Shown here piece by piece: positions 13,425 through 20,076 of a DNA stretch of 20,382 bases. The stretch's first letter is position 1; each line of letters opens with the position of its first letter. This stretch comes from a virus. The notes below the pieces were generated by a model. The model was given only the letters and a program-made list of their open reading frames with translations, was not told the DNA's origin and did no database searches. The stretch lies in the IMG/VR virus record IMGVR_UViG_3300046689_000566, positions 1 to 20,382 of that record. The stretch is one strand, 5' to 3'. Made by a program: the position numbers and the translations under genes.

Positions 13425-13837
13425 TCCGCGCGACTGCCACCTTCCGGCCGCGCAGCGACCTGGGCCGCTTCGTAGAGGCGCGCGTAACGCCAGCGGTGCG
13501 GATGGGCGTACAGGAATCGCTGGAGCTGATCCGCGATCGCGCCAAAGAGCTTTGCCCGGTGGATACTGGCGCATTGCAGGCATCCATCACCATCGATCCG
13601 CTGGAAGAGCCAGGCAAGACCGTAGTGGGGCGCGTTGGACCGCATACCGATTACGATGTCTACGTGGAATTTGGGACAGGAATCGCGGGCGCTTCATCGG
13701 CAGGCGCTGGGCCTGGGCCGTACTCGCCGACTTGGCCCGGCATGATCGCTCAGCCGTATATGCGCCCGGCGATAGACGAAAGCCGCGAGAAAATCAAGGA
13801 CATCATGGCGCACAATTTGCAGGTGGCGTTCAAGTGA
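13421..13837 (+). CDS. HK97 gp10-like head-tail / minor tail protein
   Basis: This 138-residue protein has the HK97 gp10-like signature. VQESLELIRDRAKELCPVDT leads into GALQASI, then DYDVYVEFGTG, and MIAQPYMRPAIDESREKI. VDTGxLxxSI, Y..YvEfGT and P.PYMRPA occur in the usual order. Members of this family help complete the connector or tail in siphoviruses and related phages. The start is the ATG at 13421, forming an ATGA overlap with the membrane-protein stop; the frame extends upstream but only as a shadow of earlier genes. Its stop overlaps the phosphatase-fusion start (GTGA). A conserved gp10-like protein here supports the structural reading of the region. Confidence 0.88.
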   Translation: MIRATATFRPRSDLGRFVEARVTPAVRMGVQESLELIRDRAKELCPVDTGALQASITIDPLEEPGKTVVGRVGPHTDYDVYVEFGTGIAGASSAGAGPGPYSPTWPGMIAQPYMRPAIDESREKIKDIMAHNLQVAFK

Positions 13838-14628
13838 AAATCCTCATCTGCCGCCACGGAGAAAGCGAATCAGGCCCGCGGGAAGACCCGACGCGCGAAC
13901 TCACATCCACAGGTAAGGCGCAGGCGCGGCTCGTCGGCCGCTGGCTGAAGCACCAGACCACCAAGCCCGAGGTGGTCATCGAATCCAACATGAAGCGCAG
14001 CCGGCAGACGGCGAAGCGCATCGCTGACCGCCTGGGCGTCGACCGCTTGCAGGCCACTCGAGGGCTGCTCGATCCGGACGCCGACCCCGAGCAGGCATGG
14101 GAAGAGATCATCCGTATCGGCAAGGAAGCCGGCGCGGAGTGCGTCATTGCCGTAACGCATGGCCCGCTGGTGCAGGAGCTCGTCGCCATGATGACCGGCG
14201 CATCACCGGCGCTGGTGCACTTCCCTCACGGCGCCGTGGCGCAAATCGACAGCGAGACGGACATCCTGCACTGGCTCGTAACGCCGAGCGTAATCGCGCG
14301 CGACGAAGGGGAGGCGGTGCTCGTCCAGCCGCGGCCCGAGGTGACCGCGCTCGAAGCGGAACTGACCGCGGCGGCCGAAGACCTCGCCGAATTGCTGGAG
14401 GCGCGCGGCGCGTATTACTACGAGGAAGTGACACTCAAGCGGTGGGTGCTCGGGCCGGGTGGGCGATCGGGCAACTGTGAGGATTGCATCGAGAATTCCG
14501 ACGAGGGGGAAATCGAGGAGAGCGACTTCTTCCCTGGCGGCGATGAGCCAGTGGACGAACCGCCACAGCATCCAAACTGCGAGTGCAGCGTGGTTTATCG
14601 GGATACGGTGCGGCGGGTGTACGCTTGA
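13834..14628 (+). CDS. SixA-like histidine phosphatase fused to a Mu gpF-like minor head C-terminus
   Basis: This 264-residue protein is a fusion. Residues 1-150 are a histidine phosphatase superfamily domain: ILICRHGESE (catalytic RHG at 7-9), TSTGKAQARLVGRWL, then ESNMKRSRQTAKRIADRLG, and VIAVTHGPLVQEL (second His at 109). This is the short SixA-like layout that removes phosphate from phosphohistidine. Residues 165-200 form a helix. Residues 201-264 (LKRWVLGPGG, CEDC at 215-218, FFPGG, HPNCEC at 247-251) are the Cys/His-rich tail found at the end of Mu gpF-like minor head proteins. The Mu-type tail would place it in the virion and the phosphatase would be cargo. The start is the GTG at 13834, overlapping the previous stop (GTGA). 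Each half is clear; their joint role is inference. Confidence 0.8.
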   Translation: MKILICRHGESESGPREDPTRELTSTGKAQARLVGRWLKHQTTKPEVVIESNMKRSRQTAKRIADRLGVDRLQATRGLLDPDADPEQAWEEIIRIGKEAGAECVIAVTHGPLVQELVAMMTGASPALVHFPHGAVAQIDSETDILHWLVTPSVIARDEGEAVLVQPRPEVTALEAELTAAAEDLAELLEARGAYYYEEVTLKRWVLGPGGRSGNCEDCIENSDEGEIEESDFFPGGDEPVDEPPQHPNCECSVVYRDTVRRVYA

Positions 14629-14630
14629 TT

Positions 14631-14642
14631 GCGCAATTGCGC
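14631..14642 (+). repeat. Palindrome GCGCAATTGCGC before the PAPS-reductase gene
   Basis: This perfect 12-bp inverted repeat ends exactly where the TATAAT box begins, an ideal place for a repressor. The same core lies at 4219-4230, before the glycan cassette. The flanks differ by copy (a 14-bp palindrome there, 12 bp here). Confidence 0.5.
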
Positions 14643-14648
14643 TATAAT
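14643..14648 (+). promoter_or_regulatory. TATAAT -10 box, leaderless type
   Basis: A consensus TATAAT lies exactly 6 nt before the ATG at 14655 and abuts a palindrome. A -35 is not evident at 16-18 nt, so strength may depend on an activator, or the palindrome may serve as the regulator's site. Confidence 0.65.
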
Positions 14649-14654
14649 TAGGGA

Positions 14655-15530
14655 ATGGTCATCAATTACTGTGGGTTGAGTGGCGGCAAGGATTCCAGCG
14701 GAACCACACTCTGGCTGATCCACGAAAGCGGCGTGCCGCGCGAATCCATCCGATTCACATTCTGCGACACCGAAAACGAGCATCGGTTCGTTTACGAACA
14801 CGTCGCGATGCTTTCGGAATACGTTGTCAAACATGGTTGCCAGCCAGTGGTTACACTCCATCCCGAACGCGGATTTATGGAATTGGCGCGGTGGAAAGGC
14901 CGCTTCCCGAGCCGCAGGGCGAGGTTCTGTACGCAGTTCCTAAAAGTGATTCCGACTCGTGAAGATGTTCAGTCTTTGATCCGCAACGGCCACGAAGTTA
15001 TCGTACATTCGGGCGTACGGGCCGGAGAAAGCGCCGACAGAGCGAAACTCGTTGATCGCGGCTTTGACGACATGTTCGGCTGTACCGTGAACCGTCCGCT
15101 TTTGCGCAAGAGCCTTGAGCAGGTCGTTGCCATGCACAAGACGTACGGAGTGCCGCTCAACAAGTTGTATAGCTATGGGTTTAAGCGCGTAGGCTGCTTT
15201 CCATGTATCAACAGCAACAAATCGGAAATTAAGCTGATCTCGATTCATTTCCCCGAACGTATCGACGAGTTGCGCTCGCAGGAGTTAGACCCGAACTTTG
15301 GCCGCGGCATCTCGACATTTTTCCATGCCAAAACAGTACCCCCTCGCTTCAGATCGCGGACGGTTCCGACGAAGGACGGCCGCCAGGTAGCCATTTGCAC
15401 GATTGACGACGTGGTGCGATGGTCGCACACCGGCAAGGGAGCAAGGGAACGAACGCCGGCACTATTCGAAGACTTCTACGACGACGATAAAACGCTTGTT
15501 TGCCCGTCAGGAGCGGGCATGTGCGAATAA
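14655..15530 (+). CDS. PAPS reductase family protein (PP-loop ATP pyrophosphatase)
   Basis: This 291-residue protein opens with the PP-loop CGLSGGKDSSGT (residues 6-17), followed by FTFCDTENEH. Sulfur-handling members of the PAPS reductase/DndC family share this layout. Paired Cys occur at VGCFPCINSNKSE (about residues 175-187) and at the end (LVCPSGAGMCE), which could hold a metal or sulfur. ARFCTQFLKVIP resembles the RxC.....K segment of the family. Phage members are common and usually uncharacterised; proposed roles include sulfate use, nucleic-acid thiolation and DNA phosphorothioation. No other dnd-type gene is visible, so a full phosphorothioation pathway is unlikely from this window alone. 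It has its own TATAAT promoter and no Shine-Dalgarno, and its stop is 3 nt from a convergent gene. Confidence 0.85.
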   Translation: MVINYCGLSGGKDSSGTTLWLIHESGVPRESIRFTFCDTENEHRFVYEHVAMLSEYVVKHGCQPVVTLHPERGFMELARWKGRFPSRRARFCTQFLKVIPTREDVQSLIRNGHEVIVHSGVRAGESADRAKLVDRGFDDMFGCTVNRPLLRKSLEQVVAMHKTYGVPLNKLYSYGFKRVGCFPCINSNKSEIKLISIHFPERIDELRSQELDPNFGRGISTFFHAKTVPPRFRSRTVPTKDGRQVAICTIDDVVRWSHTGKGARERTPALFEDFYDDDKTLVCPSGAGMCE

Positions 15531-15533
15531 GCC

Positions 15534-15830
15534 TCAATGCCGCGGCGTCGGAAACTCACTGATCCACTGCGCCACGGCAGCATAGTTTGTCATCAGGCCA
15601 GGGTGCTGGGCGCGCACGCCATTGAGGAGCGCGGTCTTCATCGCCTCGGCGCCCTTGACGAATCCCAAGTCCTTCATCTTCTCGGCCTTCCCTGCCTCGT
15701 AAGCGCGCTTATAATCGGCGCGGCATTCAAGGCACCAGGGGTTCGTCCCATCCTCGTCGGCGCGTGGATGCTGCCTGCACTTTGAGCAAAGTTTGACGGT
15801 CGTGGCCACTGCTTCAGCGGTTTCTGCCAT
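15534..15830 (-). CDS. Minus-strand zinc-ribbon hypothetical protein (98 residues)
   Basis: This gene runs against its neighbours. The product (MAETAEAVATTVKLCSKCRQ then HPRADEDGTNPWCLECRADY) has two CxxC pairs spaced like a zinc ribbon, followed by helices (EKMKDLGFVKGAEAMKTALL). The chosen ATG at 15830 sits 6 nt after a TATGAT box, the same spacing as at four plus-strand genes. A longer frame to 15893 would add a basic N-terminus (MITRLFRRRQAKREK) but would absorb the promoter. It converges with the PAPS-reductase gene, with a 3-nt gap and no visible terminator. Small zinc-ribbon proteins of this sort often bind nucleic acids. It may be a moron or a regulator acting while the structural genes are off. 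No family is recognised. Confidence 0.65.
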   Translation of the reverse strand: MAETAEAVATTVKLCSKCRQHPRADEDGTNPWCLECRADYKRAYEAGKAEKMKDLGFVKGAEAMKTALLNGVRAQHPGLMTNYAAVAQWISEFPTPRH

Positions 15831-15836
15831 GCGCCT

Positions 15837-15842
15837 ATCATA
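15837..15842 (-). promoter_or_regulatory. TATGAT -10 box for the minus-strand zinc-ribbon gene
   Basis: On the minus strand, TATGAT is followed by exactly 6 nt and the ATG at 15830. No clear -35 is seen at 17 nt. It lies back to back with a plus-strand promoter, making a divergent start region. Confidence 0.5.
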
Positions 15843-15863
15843 GTAAGATTTTTCGCGCTTTGC

Positions 15864-15893
15864 TTGACGCCTACGAAACAAGCGGGTTATCAT
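15864..15893 (+). promoter_or_regulatory. Sigma70-type promoter for the protease/capsid block
   Basis: TTGACG (15864-15869), an 18-nt spacer and TATCAT (15888-15893) precede the gene at 15936. Each hexamer has five of six consensus bases. The expected transcript would start near 15900, giving a leader of about 36 nt. It overlaps an upstream extension of the minus-strand gene's frame, which supports the shorter form of that gene. Confidence 0.6.
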
Positions 15894-15935
15894 CCCGGTT
15901 GTACCGAGCGACCGTCGCGAAGACAGACGCTGGCC

Positions 15936-17621
15936 ATGGCCTTCAAATTATCCGCAGGGTTTTTACATCTCGCCGTTCAGCTTCAGGAAGCCGCAACCGA
16001 CCTCAGCGCCAACGATATTGAGAACTGCCTTCGCGACTGCATCCAGGACGCCTACAAGGGCACAGGCACCTGGGCGTACTACATTGACCACTTCGGCGAT
16101 TGCGAATCCGGCGACGTAATTTATTCGTGCGGCGGCGAGACGAAGCGCGCGGCGTACGAGATGTCCATGACGGCTGGCCAGGCGGCGACGTGCACGATTG
16201 ACACCGAGGGTGCCGAGTGCGTGCGGCCGCGGACGGTGTACGAGCCCGAAGCCGATGAAGCCGACCATTACGCCTCGATGGAAGAGTCGTTCAAGGCCGA
16301 GAATATTTACACCGGCCTGCCGCTGTACGAGCGGTTCATCTCAAAGAGTGAGCGCAAGTCGATGGGCGCGGAAGATTTCGCCGGCAAGAATCGCTCCTTC
16401 CCGATCAAGGCACAGGCCGACGTCGACGCGGCGTTTCATTCGCTCGGGCGCGCGGGCTCCGACAACTACTCGTCGAGCACCATCCGGTCGAACATCATCA
16501 AGATCGCCAAGCGCAAGGGATACAAGTTGCCGAAGTCGGCGCAGGAGAAGACCAGCGAGGCGGCGCGCGGCACGGTACCGGGCATGTTGCAGCTCGTGGA
16601 ATCCGCTGGTGAATTTCTGGCCGAGATCCCGCTGCGCGAGTCGCGTACCAACTACCCGATCAAGCTCATTTCGCCAGGCACCGGCACGACGGCGCATTAC
16701 CCGGCCAACGTGCTCGAAGCAGCGGCGCCGCAGTTCAAAGCCGGCACGCTGATGTTCTGGAATCACCCGACCGCGGCGGAAGAGGCCAGCCGACCGGAAG
16801 GCGACCTGAACAATCTGGCCGCCATCACCACCAGCGATGCGCGATGGGATGCGGCGGGCGTCAAGGGGCCTGGCCTGTACGCCGAAGCAAAGGTCATGGC
16901 CGACTACGCCGAGAAGGTCGAAGAGCGGGCGCCGCACATCGGCCTGTCGATTCGAGCGGGCGGCAAAGGCTCCGGCAAGATGGTCAACGGCAAGCCGGAG
17001 CTGGCGAGTATCGATTACGTCGAGAGCGTGGACTACGTGACAAAGGCAGGGCGCGGCGGGCTCGCCCTGGCTGAAGCGGCGCGAGACGCCGGAATCCTGC
17101 CCGAAGAGGTGGATATGACCGAAGCGGAAATCAAGACATTCGTGGCCGACACGGTGAAGACCGCCATCAGGGAAGCGCTGGCGCCCCAGGCTGGCACGGT
17201 AACGCTGCTGGAACGCCGTGCACTCCGGGGCGATGCCCAGGTGGAGGCATCGCGGATCCTCGAGTCGATGAGCCTGCCCGATGTCGCCAAAGCGCAGGTG
17301 CTGCGCGAAGTCATCGGCGACGGCTCGGCGCTGCCCATCAAAGACGGCGCGCTCGACTCCGCGGCCTTCAAGGTCGTCGTGGAGAACGCGGCGAAGGAAC
17401 AGGGCCGCTACGTCTCCTCGCTGCTCGGCGGCGGGCGCGTGGCCGGCATGGGCGCATCACTGCCGGGTGTCGTTGAGATCGACGCCAAGGAAGCAGCGCG
17501 GCTGGAGAAGCAGGAGCGCAAGGCGCTGAAGCGCAGCCTGCGAGAAGGCGCGAGCATCTTCCAGGAGTTGGGCCTGCCTGAAGCGCAAGCGGAGCGCGCG
17601 GCGCTCGGGAGGGTTTCGTGA
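15936..17621 (+). CDS. Prohead protease-scaffold fusion
   Basis: This 561-residue protein combines several parts. Residues 1-100 contain a Cys-containing segment (DCESGDVIYSCGG and CTIDTEGAEC) that I do not recognise. Residues 145-205 have DFAGKNRSFPIKAQADVDAA, the FAGxNRSFPI block common in phage proteases and scaffolds. Residues 225-385 fit a prohead protease: MFWNHPTAAEE (H277), HIGLSIRAGGKG (S338), then IDYVESVDYVTKAGRGG (E363 or D366), a plausible His-Ser-acid set. The C-terminal third is helical and charged (about residues 395-561), as expected for a scaffold that is later digested. The start is the ATG at 15936, 43 nt after the TATCAT box; an upstream in-frame start at 15864 is a TTG inside the promoter. 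It is followed by a GTGA-overlapped small gene. Confidence 0.82.
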   Translation: MAFKLSAGFLHLAVQLQEAATDLSANDIENCLRDCIQDAYKGTGTWAYYIDHFGDCESGDVIYSCGGETKRAAYEMSMTAGQAATCTIDTEGAECVRPRTVYEPEADEADHYASMEESFKAENIYTGLPLYERFISKSERKSMGAEDFAGKNRSFPIKAQADVDAAFHSLGRAGSDNYSSSTIRSNIIKIAKRKGYKLPKSAQEKTSEAARGTVPGMLQLVESAGEFLAEIPLRESRTNYPIKLISPGTGTTAHYPANVLEAAAPQFKAGTLMFWNHPTAAEEASRPEGDLNNLAAITTSDARWDAAGVKGPGLYAEAKVMADYAEKVEERAPHIGLSIRAGGKGSGKMVNGKPELASIDYVESVDYVTKAGRGGLALAEAARDAGILPEEVDMTEAEIKTFVADTVKTAIREALAPQAGTVTLLERRALRGDAQVEASRILESMSLPDVAKAQVLREVIGDGSALPIKDGALDSAAFKVVVENAAKEQGRYVSSLLGGGRVAGMGASLPGVVEIDAKEAARLEKQERKALKRSLREGASIFQELGLPEAQAERAALGRVS

Positions 17622-17779
17622 GGGAAGTTGATCAGTTAGCGATGATGGCCTCCGTTCTGGGAAGCGGCACGCACAAGCACACACCGGAATCGGCGGCCGA
17701 TCTCGTAGCGAGTGCCGCAGCCATCCTGGACGCTGCCGACGCATACGTTAAGGCCAAGGCAGAGAAGGAGCAGCAATGA
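17618..17779 (+). CDS. Small helical protein between protease and decoration protein
   Basis: The product has 53 residues and starts at a GTG (17618) that overlaps the protease stop (GTGA), with a GGGAGG run a few bases upstream. Its sequence (MREVDQLAMMASVLGSGTHK, then ADLVASAAAILDAADAYVKA) is mainly one or two helices with a Lys/Glu-rich end. ATGA joins it to the decoration gene. No family is recognised. Position and coupling suggest a minor head or scaffolding partner; that remains inference. Confidence 0.6.
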   Translation: MREVDQLAMMASVLGSGTHKHTPESAADLVASAAAILDAADAYVKAKAEKEQQ

Positions 17780-18192
17780 AGAATCAAGTCTACACCGGCA
17801 CATCGACCAGCCGGCGCTTCGCGCTGTGCCCGACGACAATCAAGGCCGGAGATCCGGTGCTCATCGGCGAGGCGGGCGACCTCCGTGCGCTGGCCGCCGT
17901 GGCGCTCGACGACTACTCCGCAGCGACGGGCGGCACGGTCTTCCTGTTCAATGGCACGTTCGCTTTGACGGTCATCGCCGTCTCGCAGATCTCGCCCGCA
18001 GTCGGTGAGGCGATCAATCCCGGCGATCCGCTCTTTGCGACCGGCACGTTCGATAGTGCAACGAACATGACCACCGGTCTCACCATCTCGGCGTCGGACG
18101 GAGACCAGCCTTTCGGGCGTCTAGACCCGAGCGGGGTGGGAATTCTGTCGGGCGCAACCGACACTGCGGCACTAGTGCAGCTACAAGGATAA
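17776..18192 (+). CDS. DUF2190-like capsid decoration/stabilisation protein
   Basis: This 138-residue protein shows the DUF2190 pattern. KAGDPVLIGEAGDLRALAAV is followed by TVFLFNGTFALTVIAVSQ, then INPGDPLFATGTFD and FGRLDPSGVGILSGATDTAA. It reads as an all-beta protein without a signal or membrane segment. In related phages such small proteins lie between the scaffold/protease and the major capsid gene and cement the head. The start is the ATG at 17776 (ATGA overlap), preceded by AAGGAG five bases upstream. It lies 4 nt before the major capsid start. Function by family and position is good; structural detail is inferred. Confidence 0.82.
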   Translation: MKNQVYTGTSTSRRFALCPTTIKAGDPVLIGEAGDLRALAAVALDDYSAATGGTVFLFNGTFALTVIAVSQISPAVGEAINPGDPLFATGTFDSATNMTTGLTISASDGDQPFGRLDPSGVGILSGATDTAALVQLQG

Positions 18193-18196
18193 CGAC

Positions 18197-19573
18197 ATGC
18201 GAACGCAAACCATCAACCCCAACGGGCAGGGCCTCCAGTTCAGCGGCACGCCGTACGAACTCGGCAGCGGCTTGGAGAGTCGTCCGGAATTGCGCGGATT
18301 CGCGGCCGTCTCGCGCGAAGCATCGAGCCAGCGGAATCGGCGCATCATGGCGGCGGCACGGCTCTACGCCGATGCTCTCCAGGGACGCATCGAGCCCATG
18401 TTCATGCGCGAGGCGATGTCGCCCACGCGCGAAATCTTCGTGCAGCACTTGGCCGAGCGCTATCCGGGCCTCTACGGCGATCCGGGCGGGCGCCAACTCG
18501 GACTGCGCGAGACGATGGCGCGCACGGATTACCAAGCACTCTTCGTCGATGTTTTGGATCGGCTGTACTACGGCTACTATTCCATGTGGCCGATCGTGCA
18601 GAAACAGTTGGTCCGGATCAAGCAACTCCGTGACTTCCGCGTTGTGAAACGGTATCTGCTCGACGGCATGGTCGCGCCGATCACCTATCGGGACCCAGCC
18701 GAGCCGTTCAAGCAGACCGCCCTGCAGCCTCCGGTTCCGCAGGACGGCGCAACGTTCGCAGCCGGCACAAACGCCCCGGCGATCACTTATCAACCGCTGC
18801 TCGGCCAGACGGGCGACGCAATCAATTGGGCAGCCTTCGTGAACGACGACCTTGGCATCTTTCAGGACGTTGCGCAGAGGCTGGCGATGCAGGCGAGCCG
18901 CGGCGTCAGCCGCTTTATCACCGGAAAGTTCGTCGAAACCAGCGGTCCCAACACTGCTCTTTACACGAGCGGTTACGCCAATCGAATCACAATTGCCAAC
19001 GGCGCCCAGGCAGATAACCCGCCGCTCGGCATCGAGGGCCTGTCCGATGGCTTCGACATTCTCTTCGGCATGAAGGACTCGTCGGGCGAGCCGATCATGG
19101 TTGCGGACGCCACGATCTATCTGTACTACGGATCAAACAACGAGGTCACTGCGCAGAACCTGGCGCACATGATTTCGGTGTACGTGACCAACCGCGGTGG
19201 CGGCGCGAATGCGACCCCGTCGACGGGCTATCCGCAGCAGTTGCTCCAGACCGGGAATTGGCTGATCCAGCGCGTCAAGCCGGTGATGGACCCGTACTTG
19301 AACGTCATTGCATCGGGCAAGCCAAAGACCTGGGCGCTTGTCGTGGACCCGAACCGCGTGAACCGTCCGTGCGTGGAAATCGGGTTCCTCAACGGCTTCG
19401 AGGAGCCGGTGCTTTTCCAGAAAGTGCCGAACACTCAGCGGATGGGTGGCGGCGTAGATGCCATGATGGGCGACTTCTACACCATGGATCAGGAACTCAA
19501 GATAATTTCCGTGATTGGCGGAAGCGCGATTGACGGGCGCACCACGGTCGCCTCGGATGGTTCAGGTTCCTAA
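18197..19573 (+). CDS. Major capsid protein
   Basis: This 458-residue protein follows the protease and decoration genes in the usual order. The layout fits a large HK97-fold head subunit of the Mu gpT-like type. A long N-terminal region (about residues 1-145) is followed by a body with LRDFRVVKRYLLDGMVAPIT, then NWAAFVNDDLGIFQDVAQRL and YDLY-like capsid strands (ATIYLYYGSNNEV and KTWALVVDPNRV). FVNDDLGIFQ matches the [F/I]xNDDL element of such subunits. The C-terminus (EIGFLNGFEEPVLFQKVPNT, then FYTMDQELKIISVIGG) fits the A-domain end. The start is the ATG at 18197 with AAGGAT ten bases upstream. A homing-type HNH gene abuts its stop on the other strand. Call by position and motifs; no structure was compared. 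Confidence 0.85.
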   Translation: MRTQTINPNGQGLQFSGTPYELGSGLESRPELRGFAAVSREASSQRNRRIMAAARLYADALQGRIEPMFMREAMSPTREIFVQHLAERYPGLYGDPGGRQLGLRETMARTDYQALFVDVLDRLYYGYYSMWPIVQKQLVRIKQLRDFRVVKRYLLDGMVAPITYRDPAEPFKQTALQPPVPQDGATFAAGTNAPAITYQPLLGQTGDAINWAAFVNDDLGIFQDVAQRLAMQASRGVSRFITGKFVETSGPNTALYTSGYANRITIANGAQADNPPLGIEGLSDGFDILFGMKDSSGEPIMVADATIYLYYGSNNEVTAQNLAHMISVYVTNRGGGANATPSTGYPQQLLQTGNWLIQRVKPVMDPYLNVIASGKPKTWALVVDPNRVNRPCVEIGFLNGFEEPVLFQKVPNTQRMGGGVDAMMGDFYTMDQELKIISVIGGSAIDGRTTVASDGSGS

Positions 19574-19984
19574 TTACTTATGAGAAGCGCACGCCTTGCA
19601 GGATCTTCGATTCTTATACAGGCGTGTATTCTCGGGCGTGTACTCGTGGCCTTGTGGGCAGTGGGTGCGGGCGGCCTGATACTTGCCGCATTCGCCGCGC
19701 CTGATGTTCTCTTGGAGAGTGACCGCTTCCAAGTAATCGGGGTTGACGCAGCAGCGGATTCGACAGAGATGATCCAAAGTCATGCCATCAGGGATTGGCC
19801 CGCGCATCAGTTCGTACAACGCTCGATGGGCCAAGGCAATCCCAAGCGCAGCGGGGCCAAGGCCGATTCTTCCGTATCCGTGGCCGTTGTCACATCCGGT
19901 CCACAGCCAGCAGCCGGTATTCGGCTCGGGCGAGACGAAGTTCAGCAGCCGTTCGAGCAGTGGTTTAATCTTAATAATAGCCAT
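19574..19984 (-). CDS. HNH homing endonuclease, minus strand, next to the capsid gene
   Basis: This is a 136-residue HNH nuclease with GCWLWTGCDNGHGYGRIGLG, AHRALYELMRGPIPDGMTLD, then HLCRIRCCVNPDYLEAVT and HCPQGHEYTPENTR. The WxGxxxxxGYG, HRxxxELxxGPIPxG and DHLCR...CVNPxHLE order is the classic free-standing HNH homing type. The ATG at 19984 has AAGGAGG at 19989-19995 (minus strand), and TATAAT lies further upstream at 20055-20060. Its stop directly abuts the major capsid stop on the opposite strand. Such genes usually insert beside conserved phage genes and spread by cutting alleles that lack them; here the neighbours are the major capsid gene and a connector gene. The plus-strand frame in the same place is a shadow. 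Confidence 0.88.
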   Translation of the reverse strand: MAIIKIKPLLERLLNFVSPEPNTGCWLWTGCDNGHGYGRIGLGPAALGIALAHRALYELMRGPIPDGMTLDHLCRIRCCVNPDYLEAVTLQENIRRGECGKYQAARTHCPQGHEYTPENTRLYKNRRSCKACASHK

Positions 19985-19988
19985 GCGG

Positions 19989-19995
19989 CCTCCTT
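19989..19995 (-). promoter_or_regulatory. Shine-Dalgarno of the minus-strand HNH gene
   Basis: AAGGAGG (minus strand), four bases before the ATG at 19984, decides that start. This contrasts with the leaderless-type starts elsewhere in the window. Confidence 0.75.
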
Positions 19996-20054
19996 CCAGG
20001 TCTCATCGGCCAGGGCCACGCGGCGCGCAAACGCTGCGTCGGCCCGTCTCATCA

Positions 20055-20060
20055 ATTATA
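20055..20060 (-). promoter_or_regulatory. TATAAT -10 box upstream of the minus-strand HNH gene
   Basis: A consensus TATAAT on the minus strand lies about 70 nt upstream of the HNH start. A good -35 was not found at the usual spacing. The box shares GCTATAATT with the PAPS-reductase promoter. It may let the endonuclease be expressed against the direction of the head operon. Confidence 0.4.
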
Positions 20061-20070
20061 GCGAACAGCC

Positions 20071-20076
20071 GGAGGT
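20071..20076 (+). promoter_or_regulatory. Shine-Dalgarno for the last gene
   Basis: GGAGGT at 20071-20076 is five bases before the GTG at 20082 and fixes that start. Confidence 0.75.

Noticed and set aside
13372-13833. Upstream extension of the phosphatase-fusion frame
   Set aside because: It overlaps the HK97 gp10-like gene completely; RHG motif position and the GTGA overlap place the start at 13834.
15501-15519. Hairpin TGCCCG-loop-CGGGCA near the end of the PAPS-reductase gene
   Set aside because: The stem is only six pairs, lies within coding sequence and has no following T-run, so it is not a convincing terminator.
19970-20052. A 36-codon minus-strand frame starting at 20052, just after the TATAAT box
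   Set aside because: Only two bases separate the box from this ATG, and the frame runs out of phase into the HNH gene; no Shine-Dalgarno. It is probably untranslated leader.
19999-20053. Two copies of the 8-mer GATGAGAC (minus strand) in the HNH leader
   Set aside because: It is too short and common to claim as an attachment site or target duplication without a comparison genome.
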